Notes: generated by a model from the letters alone, not told the origin. Positions 38,469-48,712 are shown, numbered from the stretch's first letter. The stretch is DNA of 64,000 nt from Lishizhenia tianjinensis (GCA_943330745.2 CALQIX020000005.1:1-64000), one strand, 5' to 3'. Program-made: numbers and translations.

Positions 38469-40700
38469 TTAATCATGAAACATTTTAGGATGGCGAGGAG
38501 CATTTTCTACAAGGGTATTCCATTCTTTCCAAGTGTAATAACGATTTTCAAATTCAATTTCTCCATCGCTGTAAACGATTAATTGTGCATTTTGGCCATT
38601 TTCAGTAAGTGATATTCGCGCATAACAATCCTTCATTTCTATAACTGAAAGTGAAGGCTCGTTTCTGTGATGATAATCAATTTCAATTCCCCTATATCTT
38701 TGATTTCCTTCTAATTTCTGATAAAAAAAGGAAGCATGTTCACCTAAATTTTTCTGAATTAAATAATACGTGATATAATCTTTCAGTTTAATTTCCCCCT
38801 GATATATGCCATTTTCCAATTTTAATGGATCAAATTTCCAATTCAAACTATCCATGATCCGCAACAATGATTTAACACGGGCATTTGAAGTATCTCGTTT
38901 TTCTAGACCAATGTAATAAACCTGAGGCATTTCGAATCTCAGTGCTGTCGTTTCCACTTGATCCAATTCGAAAGTTTGGCCTTCTTTATCAAGTGCTTTT
39001 TGAGCCAATCCAATCCAATAGGCAATTGAATCTCGTTTTAGCAGCATGGCTTCCCACGATTTAAAAGGAGCAGATTGAGGAATTTGTGTATTTGCATTTA
39101 ACTTAAATTCCTTCTGCTCTTTTGAACTGAATTTATCCCATGAGATTATCGCATTTTTATTATCCGTGCAACCAAGAATGTATTTTTTGGAAATAATCGT
39201 AGTTCCAGCGGCATTTTGAACTTTCCACTCTACATTTCGTATTCCTTTATCATAAGATCCCGTGGTAAGATTTCCGGATAGTGTATCCAATTCATATAAA
39301 TTACCATGTAATCGACTATCAAGTAATTCTTTCTTTGAAAATAGAACGCCTTTTGTGCTGTATTTCTCATCAACTCTAAGGTCATTTGTTATTTCCATCT
39401 TTGATTTTATACCGCCTGAGCTGTAATAAATTAATGCTTTTTGATAAATTTCTCCTTTCCCTTGTTTGGTAGTGTTTTCAGAAAGTAAAATGCCAGTAGA
39501 AGTCCATGTTTTTTGCTCATCGAAACGGGTATTATCTTTTAACGTATTATGTCGATAGCGCTCCATTTGACCATTTTGATAATAACTCACATAATTGGTG
39601 TCTGCATTTGGTAAGTTATTTAGTATCGATTTTAATTGAAGATTATCGTAATACAATTTTTCGTATTGTAATAAACTAACCTTCGTCCAATTCATTTGCG
39701 AACTCGGTGAAAATATGCAATAGCGCATAACCTTGCCATTCTCGTTCCATTTCGTAAGAATTCCTCTTCCGTCTTTTTCGATATTTTTTTCCTCGATTTT
39801 TATTCCGAAATCATTCCACGTTGTCTCTTTTATCGGAGCAAAAGGATTCATGGCATTTTGATCAAATGTTGATAATTGAGTTAATCGTCCTTGATCGTTG
39901 TAAACTTCCCAATTTCCATCTTTTAAATTGTTCCTATATATTCCTTTTACATGCACTTGTCCGTTATAATGATAACTGATCCATGAACTATCTAGGTTTC
40001 CCTCTTTGTAAGTTCCGCTCGACTTTAATTTACCGTTAGCATGAAATTCTCTAGATGGTCCATCCAACAAATGAATGGCATCTAGATCGTACGTGGAAAG
40101 TGTATTGAAATGTTGCTCTAGGATAAGGTTTCCTTTTTCGTCAAATTCTTCGTGTTTTCCGTAGGGTACAATTAAACTCGTGTAACCAAAAGCATCAATG
40201 CTATGCGGCGGGTGTTCTTTCAAATGATACGAATCAATTTCAGATAATTTAATAAAGGCATATTCTTTTCTAAAGCGCAAAGGTCCATTGTGATGATATT
40301 CCGTTATGATACTCCTTCTTCGTCGATCCTTATCTAAATAAAAACGCCAATGATTCACCAAAGTTCCTTTTTCATTCCATTCATCTAGTGTTCCGAGTTC
40401 GTTGCCAAGAATTGGATTATGATTCATTTTGGTTCGAACTCGCTTTTGTTCAGATTGATATTGATTGAAAAAATTGAGTTCTTCTTCAACCAAAAGCCCA
40501 TTTTTGAACACCCGTTTTTCGTATATTTTACCATTTTCACTCATTTCACAAACCCCATCTCTAGTCGTACGCATGTCGTCTTGAAAGTATGTTGAGAACA
40601 AATAATGTCCTCCTTTTTTGTTGTAATAAGTAAAATTACAGCGCTGGGCAAAATGTAATAGCGGAAATAATAACCAAAAGAGAATTGCAATTTTTTTCAC
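38469..40700 (-). CDS. Secreted MORN/YwqK-like repeat protein (743 aa)
   Basis: A signal peptide (LLFPLLHFA-Q) leads into many repeats of the MORN_2/YwqK type, such as DEKGNLILEQHF, HANGKLKSSGTYKEGNLD and YHYNGQVHVKGIYRNNLKDGNW. About ten repeats occupy residues 60-500. A unique C-terminal region of about 200 residues follows. Such proteins are common in Bacteroidota, often mis-named antitoxins, and have no settled function. It starts an operon with the Cys-cluster gene. Confidence 0.8.
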   Translation of the reverse strand: MKKIAILFWLLFPLLHFAQRCNFTYYNKKGGHYLFSTYFQDDMRTTRDGVCEMSENGKIYEKRVFKNGLLVEEELNFFNQYQSEQKRVRTKMNHNPILGNELGTLDEWNEKGTLVNHWRFYLDKDRRRRSIITEYHHNGPLRFRKEYAFIKLSEIDSYHLKEHPPHSIDAFGYTSLIVPYGKHEEFDEKGNLILEQHFNTLSTYDLDAIHLLDGPSREFHANGKLKSSGTYKEGNLDSSWISYHYNGQVHVKGIYRNNLKDGNWEVYNDQGRLTQLSTFDQNAMNPFAPIKETTWNDFGIKIEEKNIEKDGRGILTKWNENGKVMRYCIFSPSSQMNWTKVSLLQYEKLYYDNLQLKSILNNLPNADTNYVSYYQNGQMERYRHNTLKDNTRFDEQKTWTSTGILLSENTTKQGKGEIYQKALIYYSSGGIKSKMEITNDLRVDEKYSTKGVLFSKKELLDSRLHGNLYELDTLSGNLTTGSYDKGIRNVEWKVQNAAGTTIISKKYILGCTDNKNAIISWDKFSSKEQKEFKLNANTQIPQSAPFKSWEAMLLKRDSIAYWIGLAQKALDKEGQTFELDQVETTALRFEMPQVYYIGLEKRDTSNARVKSLLRIMDSLNWKFDPLKLENGIYQGEIKLKDYITYYLIQKNLGEHASFFYQKLEGNQRYRGIEIDYHHRNEPSLSVIEMKDCYARISLTENGQNAQLIVYSDGEIEFENRYYTWKEWNTLVENAPRHPKMFHD

Positions 40701-40825
40701 AATATGAATCTACAATTAAATTGCTAATTCGTTCATATAAAATACAAAAAACATAATTAATAATCAAGTATAATACGATTAAAAAATAACCGTAAATTAG
40801 TTTATTAAATAATCAAAATGAAAAA

Positions 40826-42367
40826 ATGTTAGTGAAATCGTATTCTTCAGCAGTTTTTGGAATTAATGCAACAACCATAACTATTGAAGTGAATCTTGGA
40901 ATAGGGGTTAATTTTTATTTAGTTGGTTTACCCGATAATTCGGTGAAAGAAAGTCAGCAGAGAATTAAAGCGGCTTTTTCAAATAATAATCTAAAGTTTC
41001 CTGGTAGGGAAATTACAGTGAATATGGCCCCGGCAGATATTCGGAAGGAGGGTTCTGTTTTTGATTTACCAATTGCAATTGGGATATTAGCTGTTAGTGA
41101 ACAAATACCTTCTGAATTATTGTCGGATTATCAGCTTATTGGTGAATTGTCATTGGACGGAAACATTCAACCTACCAAAGGGATTCTCCCCATTGTTTTA
41201 CAAGCAAAAAAGGAAGGGTTTACTGGGATTATTGTCCCTAGTAGCAATGCTGCAGAAGCGTCAGTTGTGGAAGGTATTTCAGTATATGGTGTTTCAACCC
41301 TTGATGAGGTGATTTCTTTTTTCAAAGATACAACAAGTTTAGCGCCATCTATTCCCAATCGAGCGGAGCAATTTCCCTCCTTGACTAGTCTTTTTGATGT
41401 AGATTTTAAAGATGTAAAAGGACAAATGCAAGTGAAGCGTGCTTTTGAAATAGCGGCTGCTGGGGGTCATAATATAATTCTCATTGGTCCTCCCGGGGCC
41501 GGGAAATCAATGCTTGCCAAACGCTTGTCTACTATTTTGCCCCCAATGAGCTTGGATGAGGCGTTGGAAACCACAAAAATTCATAGCGTTGCCGGTAAAG
41601 TAAAAAATGATCTAGGGTTAATCACCCAACGGCCATTTCGAAAACCACATCATACGATATCAGAAAATGGCTTAGTGGGCGGAGGAAGTTATCCGCAACC
41701 GGGCGAAATTTCACTCGCACATAATGGTGTGTTGTTTTTGGATGAATTGCCAGAATATAAAAGATCTGTTTTGGAAGTCATGCGTCAACCCCTAGAAGAT
41801 CGAACCGTAACCATTGCGCGTGCTCGATTTTCAGTGGAATATCCGGCGGGATTTATGTTGGTTGCAGCGATGAATCCGTGTCCGTGTGGATATTATAATC
41901 ATCCGGAAAAAGAATGCGTTTGTGTGCCTGGAGTTGTGCAGCGCTATTTAAATAAAATTTCGGGTCCATTAATGGATCGCATTGATTTACATGTGGAAGT
42001 CACACCCGTATCCTTTGATGAATTATCTGAGGATATTCCCTGCGAAGGAAGTTTTGAAATTCGAGAACGAGTAGACAAAGCACGAATAGTTCAAGAGAAT
42101 CGGTATTCAACTAAAAATGAAATCCATTGCAATGCTCAAATGAGTCGTTCTGATTTTGAGTTACATTGTCAAATTGATGATACTTCCAAAGAATTAGTTA
42201 AAACAGCTATGGTTAAAATGGGGTTATCCGCGCGAGCTTATGATCGCATACTAAAAGTAGCTAGGACGATAGCTGATTTGGATTCTTCAGTATCTATTGA
42301 AATGAATCACGTTGCTGAAGCAATACAATATCGAAGTTTGGATCGAGGAAATTGGGGCAATAAATAA
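40826..42367 (+). CDS. YifB/ComM-family magnesium chelatase-like AAA ATPase
   Basis: The 513-aa protein has the N-terminal ChlI domain (residues 20-170, with GLPDNSVKESQQRIKAA), a P-loop GPPGAGKS at 221-228, Walker B LFLDELPEY, a zinc-like CPCGYY...CVC segment and a C-terminal Mg-chelatase helical domain. ComM relatives act as hexameric helicases promoting branch migration during natural transformation. The stop is 4 bp from the convergent OmpA-family gene with no terminator. Confidence 0.93.
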   Translation: MLVKSYSSAVFGINATTITIEVNLGIGVNFYLVGLPDNSVKESQQRIKAAFSNNNLKFPGREITVNMAPADIRKEGSVFDLPIAIGILAVSEQIPSELLSDYQLIGELSLDGNIQPTKGILPIVLQAKKEGFTGIIVPSSNAAEASVVEGISVYGVSTLDEVISFFKDTTSLAPSIPNRAEQFPSLTSLFDVDFKDVKGQMQVKRAFEIAAAGGHNIILIGPPGAGKSMLAKRLSTILPPMSLDEALETTKIHSVAGKVKNDLGLITQRPFRKPHHTISENGLVGGGSYPQPGEISLAHNGVLFLDELPEYKRSVLEVMRQPLEDRTVTIARARFSVEYPAGFMLVAAMNPCPCGYYNHPEKECVCVPGVVQRYLNKISGPLMDRIDLHVEVTPVSFDELSEDIPCEGSFEIRERVDKARIVQENRYSTKNEIHCNAQMSRSDFELHCQIDDTSKELVKTAMVKMGLSARAYDRILKVARTIADLDSSVSIEMNHVAEAIQYRSLDRGNWGNK

Positions 42368-42371
42368 AAGA

Positions 42372-43517
42372 TTATTTGATCACAATTTCGACACGTCGGT
42401 TGGCTTGTTCCTCGTAGGCTTGTTTTGGATTAGGAAAAATAGGTTTCGTATTTCCATAACCTTCGAAAGTCATTCTGGATGGATAAATACCATTATAAAT
42501 TAAGTATTTCCGAACGCGTTTAGCCCGTTTTTTGGAAAGTCGAACTGATGATGGCTTATTTATTTTTGATTTGTCATTAACATGTCCCTGAATTTCAATG
42601 GAAACAGTTGCATTTAATGCCATAAAATCAACTAAACGTTTAAGTTTTTTCTCAGAGCCTTTCATAATGGTACTGGTTCCTCTGTAAAATTCAATTTCTT
42701 CAAACTGAGCTGTCGCTCCGATTGTAAGTGGCTCAAGATCAATTGTTATTGTGTCTATTTTACTTGGATTGAATTTATATTCTAAATCCTTTGAAAAATA
42801 ACCCCTAACGTCTGTTTTGATAAAGGATTTATTGCTTTTTGAGAGCGTAAGAAATAAATCGCTGGTTATGTAATATCCATCCACATCCTTAGAACCGGAA
42901 ATCGTTAAATTGCCACTAATTGGTTTTTTTGTTCGCGCATTTCTAATTCGTATATAGGTGTATTTAGGATTCGATTTCTCTCTTAAATCTACTCTTTTTT
43001 CATCCCGAATTTCGAACCCATCTATGTCTTTTGCGACGTAAGAAAAATCAAAGGTTAGTTTTTCAGTTGATTTTGAGGGCGCAGAAAAAATAAAAACATA
43101 GATTTTTTTATCCAGAACGTTAAAGTCCCATTTAGAGATCGAATCATTAATTTCCTTTAATTTTATTGGAGTGGCTTTACCAGTTAGAATATCGTTGCAA
43201 GGATTTTCCAATGAGGTCTCGAAACAATAAATGGATTGTTTAGATTGCTTTACTGTCAATAAAATGGAACCCAATCCGCCTGGTTCAAAATAAGACCAAA
43301 TTAAATTACGCGAAACAGAATCCTTGGTATACTTTTCAAAGGATTTTAAATCATAGCCATTGCTGCCAATAAATTGTAGCGTGTAAACACCAGATTCAGT
43401 TATGTTTACTGATCCGGAGCAATCGGCAATTGAAATCGTTTTTCTACCAAAGAGTTGTGCTTGGTAATTAAAATTAAAAATGATGCAAAAGGCAACAAGC
43501 GATACTATTTTTTTCAT
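42372..43517 (-). CDS. OmpA-family outer-membrane/peptidoglycan-linked protein
   Basis: The 381-aa protein has a signal peptide (MKKIVSLVAFCIIFNFNYQAQ) and a C-terminal OmpA domain with IEIQGHVND, SVRLSKKRAKRVRKYLI, FEGYGNTKPI and QANRRVEIVIK. The Asp/Arg residues used to hold diaminopimelate are in the expected places. The N-terminal 250 residues are beta-rich, without a known domain. It follows the DUF4403 lipoprotein by 30 bp and probably shares its transcript; both would act at the outer membrane. Confidence 0.85.
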   Translation of the reverse strand: MKKIVSLVAFCIIFNFNYQAQLFGRKTISIADCSGSVNITESGVYTLQFIGSNGYDLKSFEKYTKDSVSRNLIWSYFEPGGLGSILLTVKQSKQSIYCFETSLENPCNDILTGKATPIKLKEINDSISKWDFNVLDKKIYVFIFSAPSKSTEKLTFDFSYVAKDIDGFEIRDEKRVDLREKSNPKYTYIRIRNARTKKPISGNLTISGSKDVDGYYITSDLFLTLSKSNKSFIKTDVRGYFSKDLEYKFNPSKIDTITIDLEPLTIGATAQFEEIEFYRGTSTIMKGSEKKLKRLVDFMALNATVSIEIQGHVNDKSKINKPSSVRLSKKRAKRVRKYLIYNGIYPSRMTFEGYGNTKPIFPNPKQAYEEQANRRVEIVIK

Positions 43518-43547
43518 TCTTACTAGAATTGAAATTAATGTAACGAG

Positions 43548-44987
43548 CTAATCAATATTTAGTTTCAATTTTCCAGTTATTTCTGAACGGATAAACAAAC
43601 CTTTCTTAAGTGGAAATAAGTCAATTACATCCATTTTATGAACACTTCCGCTCAAATGTACGTTCTTCTCAAGGTCTTGATTGAGTGATTTTGTAATTTC
43701 ATGTTTCGCCTCTGTAAAGATTGATTTTAAATCTATTTTTGCCTCATGTTCCAATCGCTTAATGATTTGTTCATTAAATAACCATTTCGCTGATTTTAAC
43801 AGAATACTTTTTGTTTTTAAGTCAAATTGAATGTCGCTGAGGTAAATTATTTGGTGGTTGACATCTAATTTCGGCTGAGCCGAGAAATACAATTTTCCCT
43901 TTCGCGCTCCACTAAACTGAATTGATAGGTGAATCCTTTTCCCATCTGCCCCAATAAGTTGAACAGAATCTAATCTGATTTTTCTTCCTTTAAGTATAAA
44001 TTCACTGCCTTGAAGGGATTTAGCGACCCATTGATTAAGTGAATCGTAAGAGGCGAAAATATCCATGTTTAATTGAAATCCGTCTGTTTTTTTTATCGCC
44101 GATAAATTAGGTAAAGCAATTGGCTTTGATATTGGTTTTTCTGTTTGAATAGTTGGATATGATTCAATTCCAAGATCAAAACAAACTTTGTTTTGGTTGA
44201 ATTTAAGTGCGCTTAATGCAATTTTTGACGGAGATAACTTCAAGTATCCATACGTTTCGATGGGGATAATTTCTTGTAATTGTTTCCACGCACTGGCACA
44301 AGTTGATTTAATATCTATTTTCCCTATTTCTTTGTCTATTTCCGATTGAATAGTTTTCATTTCCTTTCGAATTTCTTTGTCCAAAGTTGAGGTAATGTCG
44401 TAGTTCACCAATGTGATTTCGCAGGGATCGGATAAATCTAGTTTTGTTAGGTTTGTGGTTGATTTTAAGTTGAAATTAGAGGCTATTTCAAGCTTAGTCG
44501 CAAATGAAATTGACGCGCTGCGCATGGGTTCATTAATACCACAAGAACCAAAAAAACGCGGAACGACACAATTCCCTTCATTGCTGAATAAATAGGTGCA
44601 TTTCGGACAATAGGAAAGGTCTAGGCTGTAGGCCACTTTTGTTGAAAAATCTAGGCCAACGGCATTTGTTTTAAACAAAATCGGGTCTCTTTTTAATTGA
44701 TAGGTATAACTCAAGCCCTCGCAGTTTTTTTCTTTTCCCGAAAATGATGTGGGTATCGAAGATTCAGCTGATTTATAATAACTTTCTAAGTTAATTTCAA
44801 TAGGGATAGATAAATAGGACGCTTTTGCCTCACTAATTGGCGGGTCAATAATTGTTTCAGTAGGAGCGAGTGGCTCAATCGATTTGCAACCAACGAACAA
44901 AACCCCACAAAGAAAAAAAAATGAATGTAACCTAATATTAAATTTAGCGGATTCGCTTTTCGAACTAAATCTTACTATTGTTTTCAC
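43548..44987 (-). CDS. DUF4403 family lipoprotein
   Basis: The 479-aa protein starts with GTG and has a lipobox (LFVGC). The long DUF4403 domain includes SIPIEINLESYYKSAES, PEVxx-like repeats of SISFATKLEI and a C-terminal LSGSVHKMDVIDLFPLKKGLFIRSEITGKL. These Bacteroidota proteins resemble tubular lipid-binding proteins, but no role is proven. The start lies only about 15 bp from the icd terminator, so its promoter must overlap that hairpin or the icd end. Confidence 0.82.
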   Translation of the reverse strand: MKTIVRFSSKSESAKFNIRLHSFFFLCGVLFVGCKSIEPLAPTETIIDPPISEAKASYLSIPIEINLESYYKSAESSIPTSFSGKEKNCEGLSYTYQLKRDPILFKTNAVGLDFSTKVAYSLDLSYCPKCTYLFSNEGNCVVPRFFGSCGINEPMRSASISFATKLEIASNFNLKSTTNLTKLDLSDPCEITLVNYDITSTLDKEIRKEMKTIQSEIDKEIGKIDIKSTCASAWKQLQEIIPIETYGYLKLSPSKIALSALKFNQNKVCFDLGIESYPTIQTEKPISKPIALPNLSAIKKTDGFQLNMDIFASYDSLNQWVAKSLQGSEFILKGRKIRLDSVQLIGADGKRIHLSIQFSGARKGKLYFSAQPKLDVNHQIIYLSDIQFDLKTKSILLKSAKWLFNEQIIKRLEHEAKIDLKSIFTEAKHEITKSLNQDLEKNVHLSGSVHKMDVIDLFPLKKGLFIRSEITGKLKLNID

Positions 44988-45001
44988 TTTTTATGATTCA
45001 T

Positions 45002-45023
45002 AAAAAAGGGAGCCTCAGCTCCC
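45002..45023 (-). terminator. Rho-independent terminator after icd
   Basis: On the minus strand GGGAGC, loop TGAG and GCTCCC are followed by TTTTTT. The perfect 6-bp GC-rich stem begins 7 bp after the icd stop. Confidence 0.9.
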
Positions 45024-45029
45024 ATTAAA

Positions 45030-46259
45030 TTAATTCATTTTAGCTTGTAGGCCTTTATCTAAAGCATCTAAAAATTCCTCAGTAAATACATAATGTTCTC
45101 CTGCATTTACTTTGTTTCCGTGAATACACACAGCTAAATCTTTTGTCATTACTCCAGATTCTACCGTCTCTATACATACTTTTTCGAGTGTATTACAAAA
45201 ATCAATTAATTCTTGATTTCCATCCAATTTACCTCTAAATGCCAAACCTCTCGTCCAAGCGAAAATAGATGCAATTGGATTCGTCGATGTTTTTTTACCC
45301 GCTTGATAATCCCTGTAATGTCTGGTAACTGTTCCATGTGCGGCTTCTGCTTCCATGATTTCTCCATCAGGCGTAATTAAAACAGAAGTCATTAATCCTA
45401 ATGATCCGAACCCTTGTGCAACAGTATCAGATTGTACATCCCCATCATAGTTTTTACATGCCCATACAAAATTACCATTCCATTTAAGTGCTGAAGCAAC
45501 CATGTCATCAATTAATCTATGCTCATAAACAATTCCTGCGGCTTCAAATTTTGATTTGAATTCAGCTTGATAAATTTCTTCAAAAATATCTTTAAAACGA
45601 CCATCATATTTTTTCAGAATAGTGTTTTTCGTAGATAAATAAAGTGGCCATTTTTTGGAAAGTGCCATGTTAAAACAACTGTAAGCAAATCCTTTAATTG
45701 ATTCGTCTGTGTTATACATCGCCATTCCAACGCCATCGCCTTTAAAGTTGTAGACATCGAATGTTTGAACGTCTCCACCATCCTCAGGCGTGAATGTCAT
45801 GGTTAATTTCCCTTTTCCTTTAAAAACCGCATCTGTAGCACGATATTGATCTCCAAAAGCATGACGACCAACGATAATTGGTGCAGTCCAATTGGTCACA
45901 AGACGAGGTACATTTTGCATTACAATTGGTTCTCTAAAAACAGTTCCGTCTAGTATATTTCGAATCGTTCCATTCGGAGATTTCCACATGGATTTTAAAT
46001 TGAATTCTTTTACACGATCTTCATCTGGGGTAATTGTAGCACACTTTATACCTACCTTATATTGTTTAATTGCTTCAGCGGCATCCACTGTGATTTGATC
46101 GCTTGTTTCATCCCTTTTTTCAATTCCTAAATCATAATATTTAATATCTAAATCTAAGTATGGAAGTATTAACTTATCCTTGATGTTTTTCCAAATGATC
46201 CGCGTCATTTCATCTCCATCCAATTCAACTACAGGGTTTACAACTTTAATTTTAGCCAT
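45030..46259 (-). CDS. icd: NADP-dependent isocitrate dehydrogenase (dimeric, eukaryote-like type)
   Basis: About 409 residues, with [41 protein letters not shown] and ANPIAS-like [14 protein letters not shown]. These mark subfamily II NADP-IDH, which converts isocitrate to 2-oxoglutarate in the TCA cycle. ATG at 46259 gives the usual MAKIKV start; the longer frame from 46289 runs into the -7 box at 46287-46294. Ends at a strong terminator. Confidence 0.95.
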   Translation of the reverse strand: MAKIKVVNPVVELDGDEMTRIIWKNIKDKLILPYLDLDIKYYDLGIEKRDETSDQITVDAAEAIKQYKVGIKCATITPDEDRVKEFNLKSMWKSPNGTIRNILDGTVFREPIVMQNVPRLVTNWTAPIIVGRHAFGDQYRATDAVFKGKGKLTMTFTPEDGGDVQTFDVYNFKGDGVGMAMYNTDESIKGFAYSCFNMALSKKWPLYLSTKNTILKKYDGRFKDIFEEIYQAEFKSKFEAAGIVYEHRLIDDMVASALKWNGNFVWACKNYDGDVQSDTVAQGFGSLGLMTSVLITPDGEIMEAEAAHGTVTRHYRDYQAGKKTSTNPIASIFAWTRGLAFRGKLDGNQELIDFCNTLEKVCIETVESGVMTKDLAVCIHGNKVNAGEHYVFTEEFLDALDKGLQAKMN

Positions 46260-46286
46260 TTTACAGAACGTTTTAAAAATATGGCT

Positions 46287-46294
46287 CAAAGGTA
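46287..46294 (-). promoter_or_regulatory. -7 box upstream of icd
   Basis: The minus strand reads TACCTTTG (TAnnTTTG), 27 bp before the chosen ATG. Confidence 0.55.
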
Positions 46295-46388
46295 AGTAAA
46301 GTATGCTAATTGAAATTATTATTCGCTTATTTTATCGAAATATCTAATTTAAAAATGATTGATTTGAAATTATTAATTCGTTAAAAGC

Positions 46389-46415
46389 AAAAAAGGGAGC
46401 ATTGCTCCCCTTTTT
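46389..46415. terminator. Bidirectional terminator downstream of the subtilisin gene
   Basis: GGGAGC, loop ATT and GCTCCC with A6 on one side and CTTTTT on the other. On the minus strand it ends the subtilisin transcript about 95 bp after the stop. It resembles the icd hairpin, which also uses GGGAGC/GCTCCC. Confidence 0.85.
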
Positions 46416-46503
46416 ACCTAAACTAAACTAATTATGAAAAAAACTGATTGGAATGAAATTAAAAACTAAAACCGTGTGTAAGGAAATAAGTTACGTTTTA
46501 GTG

Positions 46504-48669
46504 TTATTGGATGATTAATTTTTTGGTTGATATATTGTTGTTATTAGATAATTGAACGAAGTAAGAACCAGTAGCAAGATTAGACACTTGGAAAGAGTTC
46601 GTGTTAGTAACGTTTTCTTGAGCGATTACTTGCCCTTGAGCGTTGATGATTTGTAATGTGTTTACATCGTTGTTCCAAGAGATAGTAGCGTTTTCTGAAG
46701 CTGGGTTAGGGTAGATGTTCATGTCAATAGAAGTATTTTCTTCAACACCTGCAGTACCGTTGTTACCGCCTCCGTTGTTGTTTGTAGTATCCACTGCGAT
46801 GTATTGTTCAACAGTAGCATCAGTAGTAGCAGTACAACCGTTAGCATCAGTAACAGTAACAGAGTAGAATCCAGCAGCTACATTTGTTTGATCTTCTGTG
46901 TTGATAGCGTTGCTCCAATCGAATGTGTAAAGAGGAGTTCCACCAGTAACTTGTAGATCAAGTGCAGCAGTTGTGGTTGCATCGGCTTGAGTTGTAGTGA
47001 TGTAGGCAACGATAGCTTCTGGTTGCGTTACAGTATAGCTTCCGTAAGAGATACATCCGTTAGCGTCCGTTAAAGTTACGCGATAGTATCCAGCAGAAAG
47101 GTTAGTTACATCTTCAGTAGTTGCATTGTTAAAGTCCCAAACGATTGATTGAGCAGCTCCTTGGGTGATAGTTAGATCAATCGCTCCGTTTGCTAATCCG
47201 TTACAAGTAACGTTGGTAACCGAAGCATTAAATACTACAGGAGTAACAGTAGCCACGTTGATAGTTGTGTCAGTAGAACAACCAGCAGCATCTGTGATTG
47301 TTACTTGGTAAGCACCACCTGCTAAGTTATCTAATGATAAACCAGTTTGACCATTATCCCAAACCGCAGTAAAAGGAGCAGTACCGTTTACATTCAATTG
47401 AATTTGCCCACTGTTAGGCTCACACGAAACAGAAGAAGTAGCGGTAACAGAGATAGAAGACCAGTTTTGCGCCATAAGAACTGCTGCTGCTGCATCTAAT
47501 CTACCAGCCCCAAGTTTACCAGCGTAAAGCGGGTTGATGTTATCAATGTTGAAAGAAGAAGCTTTAAGGATGTATTCGATGTTCGCTTGAGAAAGACAAG
47601 GATTCACAGCTAACATAAGAGCAACAGTACCTGTTACTTGAGGCGCAGCGAAAGAAGTACCACTGTTCGTTAAATACCAACCAGCAGCAGAACTGATAGC
47701 AACATCGTATCCTGGCGCACTTAAGTCAACTGTATTGTTGTGTTGGTGAGTAGTAGCAGAATTACCGATAGTACGTTCGTGGTTGTTGAAAGGTCCAACA
47801 CTAGTAACAGAAAAGACATTAGCATAAGCAGCAGGATAAACCAAGTTATCAGCCCCTCCACACGTTGTACCATTGCCCGCAGAAGCAATAAGGAACGACC
47901 CGTTGTTGTACGCTTCATTGATAGCATCTTGAGCGTATTGGTTGAAAGTACATCCAGAAGTCCAGCTAAGGTTGATTACTTTAGCACCTGCATAAGAAGC
48001 AACTAACATATCGTTGTAGTTCATTCTGTATAGTCCCAATTTGCTATCAAATCCGATAGCACTTTTACCGATACCATTGTTTGTGTTACCAGCAGCAAGA
48101 ATAGCAACAGCAGTACCATGAGTGCGAGTAGCGGTGTTTGTAGCATCGTAATAAGTTACTTTACCAGCAAGTTCTTCGTGAGAGTCATAGAAGTTTTGAT
48201 CAGAGATAGCAATGATGAAGTTAGGATTACCGTGAGTTAAGTCCCAAGCCCCTTGCGCATTGATTAAGTCAAGCGCATAATCAGAAGTGAAAGAAGTTGT
48301 ATAATCGTTTGGAGTATCAAGTGTTTGATAAGCCGGAGCATATTCAACAGCAGAAACTGCATTTACATTATTAACAAGAGAAGAATAAAGATCCACTTCA
48401 TTACAGTTACAAGAAACTTCAAAAACGTTTTGCAATTTAGCAGAACGAGCAGCCGGCATTGCTTTTTGAACCGAAGTGATATTCAAGGATTGAATCACTT
48501 GGTTGAAAGAAGCGTTAGCTGAAGACAAAACACCGTTTGAAACAGTAGGGATGTTTTGAGCTTGATTGATAGTAACCCAAACTTTTCCCGTTTGAGCTTG
48601 AGCAAGGACAGCTGAGAAAGCGAAAGAAAGTCCTAGAGTTAAATTTTTGAAGGTAGATGCTGTTTTCAT
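46504..48669 (-). CDS. Subtilisin-like (S8) protease with T9SS type A sorting domain
   Basis: The 721-aa protein has a signal peptide (AQA-Q), a pro-region to about 120, and an S8 catalytic domain with Asp157 (ISDQ), His184 (THGTAV), Asn266 (AGNG) and Ser339 (GTSFAAP). Three SprB-type repeats lie at about 408-475, 478-550 and 555-622 (TDAAGC, TDANGC), then a GGGNNG linker and a Por secretion sorting domain (NIYPNPAS to KKLIIQ). It is a secreted endopeptidase. Codon use is strongly biased to C-ending Asn, Ile, Tyr and Phe codons, unlike most neighbours, suggesting very high expression. It ends at a terminator and has a structured 5' leader. Confidence 0.93.
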   Translation of the reverse strand: MKTASTFKNLTLGLSFAFSAVLAQAQTGKVWVTINQAQNIPTVSNGVLSSANASFNQVIQSLNITSVQKAMPAARSAKLQNVFEVSCNCNEVDLYSSLVNNVNAVSAVEYAPAYQTLDTPNDYTTSFTSDYALDLINAQGAWDLTHGNPNFIIAISDQNFYDSHEELAGKVTYYDATNTATRTHGTAVAILAAGNTNNGIGKSAIGFDSKLGLYRMNYNDMLVASYAGAKVINLSWTSGCTFNQYAQDAINEAYNNGSFLIASAGNGTTCGGADNLVYPAAYANVFSVTSVGPFNNHERTIGNSATTHQHNNTVDLSAPGYDVAISSAAGWYLTNSGTSFAAPQVTGTVALMLAVNPCLSQANIEYILKASSFNIDNINPLYAGKLGAGRLDAAAAVLMAQNWSSISVTATSSVSCEPNSGQIQLNVNGTAPFTAVWDNGQTGLSLDNLAGGAYQVTITDAAGCSTDTTINVATVTPVVFNASVTNVTCNGLANGAIDLTITQGAAQSIVWDFNNATTEDVTNLSAGYYRVTLTDANGCISYGSYTVTQPEAIVAYITTTQADATTTAALDLQVTGGTPLYTFDWSNAINTEDQTNVAAGFYSVTVTDANGCTATTDATVEQYIAVDTTNNNGGGNNGTAGVEENTSIDMNIYPNPASENATISWNNDVNTLQIINAQGQVIAQENVTNTNSFQVSNLATGSYFVQLSNNNNISTKKLIIQ

Positions 48670-48674
48670 AATAT

Positions 48675-48712
48675 CTGCGTTTGTTTATGAGACAAATCTG
48701 CGGCTAAACGCA
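48675..48712 (-). promoter_or_regulatory. Structured 5' leader of the subtilisin gene
   Basis: Just upstream of the ATG, the minus strand shows TTTGT...ACAAA as a small hairpin, flanked by two GCAGAT direct repeats and by a wider TGCGTTT/AAACGCA inverted repeat (48676-48682 and 48706-48712). It may stabilise or regulate the mRNA; no known riboswitch is recognised. Confidence 0.4.

Noticed and set aside
38469..40700. Annotation of the MORN-like proteins as toxin-antitoxin (YwqK) components
   Set aside because: They carry signal peptides and sit with no toxin-like partner; the name comes only from a shared repeat.
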